From Cyclospora cayetanensis (Eukaryota > Apicomplexa > Conoidasida > Eucoccidiorida > Eimeriidae), in NCBI RefSeq assembly GCF_002999335.1, contig NW_020312136.1, forward strand, positions 124,001-188,000: 64,000 nt of DNA, given 5' to 3'. Both the position numbers and the translations under genes were made by a program. Shown piece after piece: positions 22,255-33,700 of this stretch; position 1 is the stretch's first letter, and the number at the start of each line of letters is the position of its first letter. The notes under the pieces were generated by a model, which was not told the origin of the DNA, did not search any database, and worked only from the letters and a program-made list of their open reading frames with translations.

Positions 22255-22921
22255 CCCTTCTCAAAATGTTCCAGGTGGCTTTGGACTCCAGCTGGCATAG
22301 TAACGTTCACACTTTGTGAGCAATGCCAGAGCAACATTGTCGTCGATATTTCCGTGCTCCAAGTCAGAACGCCCTGAGGGTTTGCCATGAAAAGGTAGAG
22401 CCGTTTGCCATAAATTTCTGAAATATACGATTTGGCGGACAATAGACATCTTTGACAGCGATTTTTCAGTGGCGCTGGCACTCGAAGGAATAAGAAGCAC
22501 AAGTCACACCTCTTAGTCTCTGCTCATTTTGACATCACACACACAGCTTTGCACGTAAAAAGTGTATGCTAGTCAGCAGCCCATTATAGTACACGTACAC
22601 TTATGCTCAATCAGATTTCCTGCAATCTTCAATCTCACCCGCAGGCAGCATGCACCCAGTAACCTCCTAAGCAGGAAGCAGGGAGAAGGCGATCGTTGGT
22701 TCCCACTAATGGAGGAGGGCCGCATGTAAATGCCTCAGAGAAATAAACATGAAGATACCAACTTGCCAGACACTTAACTCTTCCAAGCAACGTGCGCGAT
22801 GGTACTGCCTGTACAAGCCCCATCGGCGAGACCTCGGTAAAACGAGGCGCCTTCTTTATTCTCCGAGGTGCAAAATCCTGGCGCATCGTTCGAAAGCCCT
22901 GCAGCACGAGTATGAACTATC
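22255..22921. other. No gene recognised
   Basis: 5' flank of the WD40 gene. Minus-strand open frames at 22261-22502 and 22635-22907 lack recognisable motifs or consistent splice sites. Confidence 0.3.
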
Positions 22922-23173
22922 CTAAGCATATTTACATTTAAGCTGCTCCACTAATATGTCGAGCAGGTTCTGTACCTCCCCGCTAGAGCAACGCATGTGA
23001 TGGGGGGAAGAAACCGTGATGAGAGTATTTTCCTTGCATGATAGAATTGCAAAAATTGTATATTGCCTCTTTGCAGCAAGTTCCCAATTCTTTGCGGGAC
23101 TGCTTTCATACGGTTCGATGTACGAGAGCGTAGCGTGATGGGCAAAGACAAAGTAGGCAATGCATGCTAACAT
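22922..23173 (-). CDS. Possible small ORF or exon, unknown
   Basis: An 83-residue frame starting MLACIAYFVFAHHATLSYIE, with an ordered-looking composition and a helical end (EVQNLLDILVEQLKCKYA). The layout is vaguely like a longin/TRAPPC2-type fold, but no diagnostic motif was seen. It lies just past the stop of the upstream membrane-protein gene and could also be an extra 3' exon of that gene. Confidence 0.3.
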   Translation of the reverse strand: MLACIAYFVFAHHATLSYIEPYESSPAKNWELAAKRQYTIFAILSCKENTLITVSSPHHMRCSSGEVQNLLDILVEQLKCKYA

Positions 23174-23220
23174 GAATGAATGACATACATTGGCAGAATG
23201 CTTGTTGAAACACCATATAT

Positions 23221-25214
23221 CTACATATCCACCCCAGTTTGCATCTCATTAAGCGCCTCTTCCAATGCCCTGCGGGATTCGTCTTCAGTGGACAGAGAGA
23301 CAGACGACATAGTCGACACATTTTTCCCTCTCTCATCCATTTGATCTGCATGCAGATGAATTTGTTGATCATTTTTGTCAGCTGTCCAATATCTCTCACT
23401 TTGTTCATGGTATCCAACGCCCCATATGACAAGGAGAGCAATGATCATGATAGCCGTGCCCAGGTTCAGCTCGAATATCCGCGTAGCCGTGAAAAATACC
23501 GCTACGCAACAGAAGTGAGTGACGTGAGAAGTTTTACTTTGTGCGTATTTAGTATACCTGGCTCAAGGGCAACGAAGTCACCAATGTTCCGGTATACTGC
23601 AAGCACCTGAATAGAATGTGAATTGTAACTCCGGGATAGCCGTGGACTATACTCTCACGTTAGTGTAGAAAGATATTCCTGAAGCAACGACGTAAGCGCA
23701 GTTAAAGGTAACAATGCGTGATTGAACCTTTCTGCTTTCAGGGTCTGCCTTGATCTTCAGATACAGTAAATATGCCACTGCCCCAAGGTATGCCAGGTAC
23801 ACGAATCCGGCAACTATGATGTTGCTAGTCACGAGGCCTGCCAACCCATATACGTATGGCACAAAGCTGCGAAAGACAGCGAATCATGTTTGAAATGGCA
23901 AACAGATTAACTGACTTTGCAAACTTACCATGATACAAAGTGGTATGAAAAATTTGCCAGCAGCACGCAGTACATTTCGATGCACATAAGCCAAGCCAAG
24001 GGTTCCTGTATAGTGGAATGGTTAGCACGTCAATGCGCTCACTGTCCATATCAGACTACCTTTCCCATTCCCTGGGAATAGGGAAGGTTGTCTTGTGTGC
24101 TTTGCAAATGCTCAACAGAATCCATCGAACGAAGAGTGTGACGCATAGCGTAGAGGCCGAAAGCCACCGACAGCGGAAGGGCAAAAAGTGCCCTCACAGC
24201 CAAAACTGAGGTTCGCAATTGATAACGAAGCCATTTAACGCCAATTGTCACATCCTACCATTCTGAAAAATCACAACGCCGACAGAATAACAAACAAAAA
24301 AAACCGTGTTCGAAAGCATCGTCTTGACGTCAGTTATCCTCCTGAATCGCCTCATTCTAGTTCTTGCCACCATTTTGAACTGCTGTTACTCGTCGTACCC
24401 ATAGCGAATACCACGGAGAGCACCAGGGACCTGATCACCGTAGAGCACTTTGAAAATGCCATCAGTGATCTGTTCTGATTGCGCTTTCTACTTACTAGTA
24501 TGAGGTACATGACGGCCTGAAAGATCACGTAAAAAGTGGAGCGGTATGCACCCGGCGCAATCTCCATGCTAGAAATGGATGACTTGTAGTACTTGGATTT
24601 CGGAGCTACCGACACGACCTTAAATAGGCGTGTTCCGACTTATTAACTGTCCGGTTTGGAAAACACAAGAGGGATTTACGGGTGCGACAGAAGCAGCAAG
24701 TTCCGCTGCGCGGGCTTCTGCCTGGTGTAGGAATATGTTCACTGAGATTACTCAAGGGATCACAACGTGTTTACAATCTTTAGCTGGGCGCTTTCATATG
24801 GCTTCACATCCAGCATGCTGGCCGAGTCCGAAAAGGGCTTCGCCTGGTACAGAATGATTCATGGCGTATCTCTACTTATTCATAAGAAAGCTCCTCCAGC
24901 TACCTGCTGTGTCATTGGTATTCCGTTTAGGGCGGAAAGGCAGTCTTCTACTTTCGGTGCACGGGGGAGCACATACACATCTTCGGCACGCCTTAAAAAA
25001 TAATGCATGAAACAAACTAAATCTAATGCAAGTAGACACTAAAGAATTACAAGTTCATTTCTTCGAGTGTCGTGTGCTGAGTAGACGTCACTCCAAATAC
25101 ATGTGCAATTTCAGGAAGAAGGGTGTCGATGAACTCGGGCCCTTGTAGGACGTCCGTTGCACCAGTTCTCACCAACAAGCAGGCGGTAGCGAGGACTACA
25201 GCGTTGGATTTCAT
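23221..25214 (-). CDS. Orphan signal-peptide, multi-pass membrane protein
   Basis: The start at 25214, MKSNAVVLATACLLVRTGATD, is a clear signal peptide. In-phase exons can be chained: NLRAEDVYVLPRAPKVED, AKPFSDSASMLDV, AEARAAELAASVAP, VVSVAPKSKYYKSS then FYVIFQAVMYLIL, an exon with VLAVRALFALPLSVAFGLYA, EPLAWLMCIEMYCVLLANFS (joined at 24053/24006), FVPYVYGLAGLVTSNIIVAG, and finally TRIFELNLGTAIMIIALLVI with a cytosolic Ser/Glu-rich tail ending at 23221. This predicts a lumenal N-domain followed by about six or seven membrane spans, resembling 7TM proteins of the secretory pathway in layout only. Exons around 23500-23640 are small and less certain. No family was recognised. Confidence 0.6.
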
Positions 25215-25467
25215 GGTGAAAGGTGAGGTAGTACCTCGGATAAATATATAAATACATATATCCCCATTTCCTACCCCCGTTCAAAAGCGCTCGTTCAAAC
25301 AGCACTTTTGTACAATGCAAGTGGGTGCACATTCCCAGAGCGTTTGTGAGGTGTCAGTACGCCATGAGTGTGTATTTGTATCGAGATCTAAGATGTGCTG
25401 TTCAGTAATTGGATTTTTCTAGAGAAGAACAGGAATATTATGGTCACTAGTAGCCGTCTTTCTGGCT
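25215..25467. other. Spacer with no gene seen
   Basis: Probably the upstream region of the membrane-protein gene and 3' UTR of the coiled-coil gene. Confidence 0.3.
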
Positions 25468-28400
25468 TCAATGGCATTTACTATCAACAGGATTGGCTGG
25501 TGCTTTCGTGGGGCATGCTATGCAACACCCTCCCATGAGGCGACTAGGCCCGTTCTTTCGAAGATCTCGACTGGACTGGTTCATACGGAACAACCAGCCA
25601 GCAAAAGTTTCTGGTTTGTTGCGCAATTTCTCACACTTGCTCAAAGCATCCAACCCCCATTGCTAATGGGTAAAGACACCCCACGTCTCCAAAAGCGCGA
25701 TGAGCGATTCTTCTCTAGATGTTGTTATCCGATATTCCATCTCCTGTGTCTTTAGCTAGGATTAGCATCTCTAGCGCACGCCATGTCTGATTCGCACACA
25801 TGAAAACAGTTCCGCAACAAATACGCTATGGAAGGTATTTTGTTCTAGGATTCCAGTTCAAGCGCTGTTTACCGGCTCAGGGTTGAAATGACTTTAGGGG
25901 CTAGAGTGTGTACTCACACGTTTGTCAATATCCTGCAAAAGTTTGCACTGCTTCTCGAGAGAGGTGAGCTGCATTTTCGTCTCTTTTAGCTCTTCCTGTG
26001 TGGCCGCAAGGGCGGCGTCCGTTTTACATTTGCTTTCTTCCAGCCTTTGGCGATCCATTTGTGCTTCATGGAGCTTCTGTTCCAAGCTGTTTATAGCTGC
26101 TTTCAACTGTTCCATTGTGCAGTCGTTGAGCTGCTCGGGGCTTCTGCACTGGAGCTTGCCGTTCTGAAGTGCGGCGGTCACAGCAGAAATACCCTGTTCT
26201 CTACATAAGTTTTCTTCCTGAGCTTTAACATCCGAAGCCACCAGCCAAATTAAATATCATTCTGTGTATGGAGTTCATGTTTTATGCAGCAGACTCTTGG
26301 AGAATAAAATACATGGCATACCTCTGGTAATATATAACACTTCAGTGCCGATGGCAGTGGAGGTGTGCAAGTCTCTCCTGAGTTACGCAGGAACCGTTTG
26401 ATGCGTTTTCCCTGTCTTTCTAGTGAGAAGTCACAAACTATAAAATACATATGCATAGGTAGTGCAGCGCACCAATACAAGGCCTGTTTGTCTGGGGTAT
26501 TTCCATAACTGCACCTAGGTGCGCCTACATTAGTACTCATACTGCTAAGGATATATTACCTTCTGTAGCTGGTGGCACTTCAGACCCCGACGATTGAGCG
26601 GACGAATGCCTGTGCTTGTCATCGAGACAACTCAATCTGAATCATAAGTTAAGGGAACAGCAGACTCCACTTTGGCTGCAGAAGAAGCTGAATTTCCCAG
26701 CTTCATGCTTGGTGGATCAATTGAATGCATTGCTTTTTCCCCCTATGTTCCATTTATCAGGGTCAGCGTTGTACCCTGATAAGTTCTATTATCCAGGAGC
26801 TCACTAAGACCGATCCGAGCGACTCTATTTCGTGTGACGTATGCAGAAAAACACATCTGCACTACATGTTGCTTGCATGACTGTGAAATCTTGCTCACTT
26901 TTCACCACAATGATGCTACATAATGCTAAGATGGTCATTTACTAGAATGTGGTAGCGTTATGTACACTTCCCACCCACCGGTTAAGGGCTCTGTTTTCTT
27001 TTCTGACGGCGTCAAGCTCCTGGCAAATCTGAAGGAAAATAATGAATAGGCACACACAGTTTTAGTTTAAAATGCAGACCAACTGGTTAATGTGAGAGGG
27101 ATACTTTAATACTCCGGATTAGGTGCGAAGGTCGGTTAATGAATGAATGCACCTCTTCAAACGCATTCTGAAGAGCGTCTATCTTGGACGACAGTTCTGC
27201 AGCGTAGACGCAAACAGAATGTCGGGGCAGTTATGGTTTTCCGATGCCTTTCGAAGAGCGGCAATTCGGAGGAAATAAAGGTAATACCAAAAATGTGCAA
27301 CATTTGTAATATCGAGCCTGGGGCTTCCTTCCTTTTCCTCCTGGAAAAAGACAGACAGCTCATGAGGCCGACTCCTAACCGAAGCTATTCAGCCACTTTT
27401 ATCTACCAAATCGTGGCTTTCCCCTAAAACTACGCACCGTCGTGCATGGCAAGGACATCAGAAGTCTCCGCTTCCGCATCAATCCTTGCCTGGGTTTGGA
27501 CCTGCAAATAAACAAAATCCGCATTACGTCGGTTGGTCACCATTTGTGTAAAGGCCGTCTGTGGACCATACTGTGAGCATCATTCGTCGGTCTCACAAAA
27601 TTCCCACCATGAGGGCCTTGAAAAATAACTCGGCTTGGAACTGCGCGTACATGAGAAAAGCACGAAAAGAAAATCTACCACTGACTGTCCGCGAAACGAC
27701 AGGGCGGGCAAGATCCGGATATAGACATCAGGTAACTTGAGAGGTCGGAAGGCCTTACTCACTCTCGTCCCACTATGCATGCTGGCGGGGTCGGAGGCTT
27801 CCATGCCACCATCAACATCTTCTTCAGCGTTAGCAACCGTATCCTCAATATCTGGCCAAAGGGCACTTGAGCCCTTTGCTGTTGGAAAATCATCATTTTG
27901 AACGGCTAATTCTCTTACAAGACTATCTTCGGAACGCGTCACACACGTGGGCTTACCAGCACCAGCTGGCCGTTTGCTCTTCGAATCTAGTCGCCACCTG
28001 TTTGAGCTTAAATACTTTAATGCGTCTGCAAGTAGCGGTTTAGAACGCGCGGCTGAAGGTGATTCACTTCTGCTCTGTGCAGTTGGCGTGCATGTACTAG
28101 TTGCAGAGTGTGGATCAGGCTTTATAGGATTCGCATGTTCTGCTTGACTGATAATTTGCTTTGAATGAGATGGGGTTAAAAATTTGTCATCTACCTCTTC
28201 AGAAACAGCTGCATTTTCAAGATCATCCGAACGAGATTCTGTATGAAGTGCGGGTCGCAGTCGGCATCCTCCTGCATGGACAGGATCTTCATTTTCTTGC
28301 CAGTGCAACACCTTTAAATCATGAATTTTTCTACATGAACTCTGGCCATCCTTATCGTGCGGCTCCAAGTCCTTAGTTTCGGAACCGTCAGGTGTCTCGC

Positions 28401-29345
28401 AACTACGCCCTTCTGTAGAAGTACTGTGGCCCCCTTGCCTCCCCTCAGCCAGCCCACATGTGCCGAAATGCTCTTTGGAGAGCCCTTCTTCCACGTGGGC
28501 ATCGCCAAGGTCAGTAAGCTGTAATGAGAAACTTGAAGGCTTGGCATTGGGATCCACAGCCGTGCAACCGCCGGGGGATTCCGCAGAATCATCAAAACTC
28601 TCTGCTGAGGTTTCTGCCGAGCTAACACGCTGTGCGCCGATATAAGAGGGAGCACATGACAGAGAGGCAGAACGCGATGCGACAACTACTTTTGATAGTT
28701 CAAACTTTTCTTTAAGTACAAACGATAGTTCCGATTCTTTTTGAGCGACGGTTCCTTCCAATGAACGAATCAACTCCTCACGGTGCCGTAGTACACTCTC
28801 AAGTTCGCGTACCTAAGCGGTAGCATAAACACATAGCACCTCTTTCATCCAGACCGTATGTACGCAACCGGCAGCAATAATAAGGGTGCCAACATTTGGG
28901 CCAGGGAAAAAGCTCTGAAGGGAAGTATAGCTGAGTGCATTTTTTAGTTGAAGTTTTGCTCAGCCTAGCGAGTCGACGAGAACAGGTGGAAAGGAGATAG
29001 CGAGAGGCCTGGTCTCTGACAGAGTCGCCCACCTTATTTTCGGAAGCCAATGCCAAAATTCGTGGACGGATTTCTTGGTCTTTCTGGTTGAGAAGTGTCC
29101 TTCTTCCAAGTGGCTGTGGGTTTCCTTGGCTGCAGCGCAAAAACGGCCTCGCTCCCATTGCAAAAGCTCCTTACATAGTATTAAACTATATCGTGCTTGT
29201 TGTACTTACAATAGCCTCGGTCGAAATTTTCATCAGGGGCTAATGAAACATATCTTGCTTCTTCCGGAAATGTTCTCTACAGTGGCGGGACTTGAGCTTA
29301 CCGATTCATTCCTTCAAACTTCTTTAACTTGTCCTTGACACTTCC
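25468..29345 (-). CDS. Many-exon coiled-coil protein
   Basis: A series of minus-strand exons, each bounded by plausible splice sites, encodes heptad-rich or acidic segments: SVKDKLKKFEGMNR (about 29345-29305), LNQKDQEIRPRILALASENK, then one long exon from 28810 (VRELESVLRHREELIRSLEG) to 27764, with a disordered Ser/Asp/Glu-rich middle. Shorter exons follow: VQTQARIDAEAETSDVLAMH, ELSSKIDALQNAFEE, ICQELDAVRKENRALNRW, DKHRHSSAQSSGSEVPPATE, and one from 26241 to about 25920 (MEQLKAAINSLEQKLHEAQ, LAATQEELKETKMQL). A last frame at 25653-25468 ending in a stop may be the C-terminus. Such proteins are often cytoskeletal, centrosomal or conoid/basal-body parts in apicomplexans; the role here is unknown. 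The 5' end could lie further right. Confidence 0.6.
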
Positions 29346-30077
29346 AGAATAGGCGCTGGAAATTTCCGCATGTGAGTTTCCATAATTAGAACATTCCTTT
29401 TCCTTTTCAAAGCACGTAGTCCCTGGTACAGCCGATCCTGGTTGAACCATTGTTAAACGGGTGCTTAGGGGAATTATCTGAGCTATACCGATTTCAGGAT
29501 GCGCTAAGGATACAAGTGAAATGATCGTACATCAGAATTCAAGGGTTTATTGCGAGGAATTTCGTCAGGGTCTACTTCTTTCATGTCCAAGAATGTGCCG
29601 AAGACCGGGCTGCCGTCTGGCCATTCTCCAGCAAGTAAAAAAACTGCAGTTCTATAAAGCCAAAGTCGTAGGCACGAGAGATTCCAAGCATATTTCTGTC
29701 AACACTGAAGAATTAATGTAAGATAACTGTTTGGGCACAGTGAGGCCCAAGACATGCGGAGGCCTACCGACCACCTGACCGGCTCACTCTGACATCGTGC
29801 CACATTTCGTTGCCAATTACTGTAACTCTAAGCAATACCAAGTCACTACTAGTGTGATTAGGAGGGGTGGCTGGGTTTTGAATGAGGAGCCTTGCATAGC
29901 ATTTTCGGAAGAAGCCGACTTCTACCCCTGAGCGCATTAGCGTGTAGGCTGTGGTCACAAGTACAAAGAAGCTGCGCAATACCAAAGATTCCATCGATCA
30001 CAAGAGCACCCAAGGCAATTTGACACTATATCCTCTAAAATCAACTGCTTAACCTGGTTACCCTTCCAATACATCAT
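29346..30077. other. No gene firmly recognised
   Basis: May contain 5' exons of the coiled-coil gene. A minus-strand frame 29994-29764 starts MESLVLRSFFVLVTTAYTLM, which looks like a signal anchor, but nothing else supports it. Confidence 0.3.
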
Positions 30078-30441
30078 TCAGCGTAGGAGGGGGGAAATAA
30101 CACCCACCCCGTACCATCCTTGGGACTGCAGCTCATGGTTTGCCTCGTGGTTGCGCAAGAACTCCACAAAGACCTTTGTTACAGCGTAAATACACATTTC
30201 TGCTGGCATATCTGCTTCTGCTTCCAACAAATGGGGGAAAAGCCGAGGCACCTGCATGTGCACTATCGTGAACAGTCCCCCCTTCGTAGAGCTTGAATAT
30301 CTCCTTACGGCTGAGCAGCGGCGTAAACTTGGATGCCTTTAGTAGAGGAACCCGGCTTGGCCTTCCGAAAGGCTGGAACTCTTTCGCCGCGACGTTTGAT
30401 GAGGCTGCCTTCGCCGCTGGTGGACTGCATTTGTGAACCAA
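30078..30441 (-). CDS. Small protein split over two frames
   Basis: From ATG at 30441 the frame reads MVHKCSPPAAKAASSN to SRKEIFKLYEGG, then loses sense. The next frame continues with VPRLFPHLLEAEADMPAEM, CIYAVTKVFVEFLRNHEA to a stop at 30078. The joint lies beside a run of six G. Either a homopolymer length error, a true frameshift, or a 22-nt intron (GT...AG) would join them. The helix pattern is mildly histone-fold-like, but that is only an impression. It is divergent from MRE11, about 280 bp away. Confidence 0.4.
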
Positions 30442-30720
30442 TTACTGCGGTCGCCTCGTCGTTAACGCATGGTGTCATCCGGTTGATAGTAAAAGTGGTG
30501 TACTTCAGCTCCCCCTTTGCTCATTGGTCGCTGCCGTGTAAACCTTTGGGACATGAGGCCGTGTTGCCCTGGACGTGACGTGCATCCGCATCGCTGTGCA
30601 TCCGGGCGTGTGATAATCAGACAAAATCACTTGCTACCGGCCTGATCTAAGTATCGTCGAATGACGTATCTTCACTTCTACTGTGGGCGGAGTTTCTGAG
30701 TAGTTGCCTCCGCGTTCTGA

Positions 30721-33700
30721 ATGGCAAGACACCCCTCTGGTGCTGAAACCAGCGACGCCTGGGGTCCACCGCTCTCAGGCGCCCCTGCAGTAAGCTCTTT
30801 GGGATGTGCGCATGACCCTCTCAGTCCGTCCGCCACAGCGAATCATGAGCCGCTTCTCTTTGCTGAGGGGGAAGGCGAGGGGTCCCCATCTGGGATTCGG
30901 GATGCCTATGGAGAGGACAACAGCACTTTCAAAATATTAATTGCTACTGACACCCATCTCGGATATAAGGGGGAAGACCCTGTCCGCGGAAATGACAGTT
31001 TTCGAACATTTGAAGAGATTCTCCAGATTGGCAGGCGCGAGAATGTTGATTTTATGCTGCATGGCGGAGACCTGTTTGACGAGAATATGCCATCTAGGAC
31101 GACACTGTAAGCTGCCAGCGTTTCAAATGAGGTTCTCAAGCTCTTTATTACCCCCGGAACACATGCATAGTGCCATTTATCCGATGCCCAGAATTATTTC
31201 ATCAGGCCACGGTGGACGTGTCCCTTTACTGCCCTACTTTGCAGGTACCGTGCAATGTGTCTCCTCCGGAAGTACTGCTTCGGCTCTGGCACCGTGCAGT
31301 TCGACGTATTGCCGGCCTCAACTACCGCATCTCCGGATGGCTGCGCAGCCACTCAGCCCTCCACAAGCGACAAGGCAGCAGCTCCATCTTCTCTTCAAAA
31401 CAAGGAGCACATCTGGGAACAGCAGGCTGCTCCAGGATCCACGCGGGCCACGGCAGAAAATGCAGAACCTTCAGCAACTACAGGACTAATTTCGGACATT
31501 TTTCGCTTTGGTCTAAACTACTTGAATGAGAACGTCAATGTATGCATGCCGATATTCGCAATGCATGGAAATCATGGTGAGTCCGCACTGACACCCTCGA
31601 GCTCCTGAGCAGTTTCCACCTTCCGTCGCTTGTTAGCTTTATGTCTACGGTGGTGGCGCTGCCAACTTGAAGAGGGAGCGCAAGGCATTTCTTAGAGGGC
31701 AGGCGGTCGATCAAGCTCGGCATGCGCTGTTTTCTGCTTGCGTGCCATCTTCAGACGATCCTGGCGATGCATCGCACTTGTCTCCTTTGGACATTTTAGA
31801 GGCTGCGCACCTGGTTAGTATCTGCTTCGAACGACTACTGGCCATATAATTTAGGCTTTAGGCACGCTAAAGGCGTTTCGGTTGCCTAGCCGCCGCATAT
31901 TGACGTCTTAGGATTTGTTTGAGCTGCGGATTTGAGGTCGGCTGATTTCTCGTGGGCTGGACAGAGGGACTGCATGAGCTGCCCAAGGAGCCTCTACGGG
32001 GAGTGCCGGTGTGGTGACTTTGCTGGGCATATAGGCTCCGCATGATATTCTCTAGACCTGCGTACCCAATGGGCCTCTGTCGGATTGCTACGGCTACGTG
32101 TTTCGGCGCTGTTGCCTTTCTGTTGGTCCCCTTGCCCCCAGATAAACTATTTCGGCCGCGTCGACAACGTGGAGGACGTTCGCATTCGGCCAATCTTCCT
32201 GCGCAAGGGTAGCTCCAAGGTGGGTTTCGCCTCTCCACAGAGAACGCTCTCAGCTCCGACACTCTGTCCACTGGCTGCCTCACTCGATCCTCTCATTTTG
32301 CGCGGCCTCACCCTCGGCCTGGGCCTTTAGAGGAGCTGCCCTGTACCAAGGTGCAAGGGAGTTTAACTGGTCGGGAGGATTCGTTTCATGGGGATAAGAC
32401 CATGCACGGCTCTCTCTACGCACAGCGGGTCTGTGGCAGACAAAAGGTGCTCCCCTTGCCATTGGGGATTTGGTGCTTTTGTGCGCCATCGTTGTACGGC
32501 TTGCCTGTTCTTCTGTGTTTTGCAGTTGGCGATATACGGCATGGGATGGGTGCGAGACGAGCGGCTTCACCGGGCATACACCACTGGCAAGGTACGCCTT
32601 GAAACTCGTGCCTTAGTGCAGGACCAAGCCCATCAGGCTCCTCCCGGATTTAGACGGCTTGGTTTCTGCTTGTCCAAAGGGCACTGCCGTGGAGTGTTTT
32701 GTGGGCCGTAAGGACTGGCAGTGCTAAATATGACTTTACGGGGCTGCCGACGCTGCAACGGGGACGCATGCCTTGTCTCTAAAGGTGTCAAACTTTCGTG
32801 AAGCCTCAAAGCTATTTAGAAGCTTTTGAACGGCATCTCCACATCTGCTTCCAGCACGATCCAGCAATTCAGAGGCTAGCATGCATGCAGGCAGTGCGTT
32901 CTTTCTTAGGTAACATACGAAGTCCCAGCAGACGGCGAAGTGCAGAGCTGGTTCAACGTTCTTGTCGTCCACCAAAACATGTAAGGGCAGCCACATTACT
33001 TTGCACCGCCGCTCGCCTTCTGCATACCCGTTCGGCTCTCCTGTATCGTGGAGGGTGACCCCGCCGTATCTGCCCGCCTCCTCTGTGTGCCAAGAGACTC
33101 GGCTGTTGTCAGCCAACGCGCGCTAAACTTCCGAATAAACGTTTGGCCTTCGCTTTAAGAGTCGCCATGAAGGACTAGGGGGGCCCCTCGATGCATTGTT
33201 GAGCCTAACCGAGTTTTACTGCCATGAGATGACACACCTACACAAGGGCGTACAGACCCTTCACGCAGATGTGCGCATGGGGGTCGTCCCCGCGCTCTTG
33301 CTCAGGTACAAGGGCGGTCATGGCGGCGTGCCCGCGAAGAACTGCGTCCTCGAAAGGATGCTGCCTTCCTTCGCAGACATTGTGGTCTGGGTAGGCGTGG
33401 ATTCACGTGCATGCGTAGCTTCCCAGCGACAGCGAGGGTTTGCCGTGGGTGCTGTCTGGCTTTGCGAGGGGCACGCCGACAAGCCTTGAGCGTGGCTTAC
33501 CTGCGGGGTATCTGCACTGCGCATGCAGGGACATGAGCATGACTGTCACGCGAACCTGCGTCAGTCCGTAGAGGGTCGCTGCCAAGTGCTGCAGCCGGGC
33601 TCCTCCATTGCCACCTCTCTCACGGCAGGCGAGGCGCAGCAGAAGCACGTGTTCGTCTTGGAAGTCAGGCAAGCCTTCTTGTTTCTTTGCACCTTTTCTC

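Noticed and set aside
23999..24060. tRNA-like start (GGTTCCTGTATAGTGG, GGTTAGCAC)
   Set aside because: No T-loop GTTCRANYC or acceptor-stem partner lies within about 75 bases, and the stretch is the spliced exon/intron border of the minus-strand membrane-protein gene.
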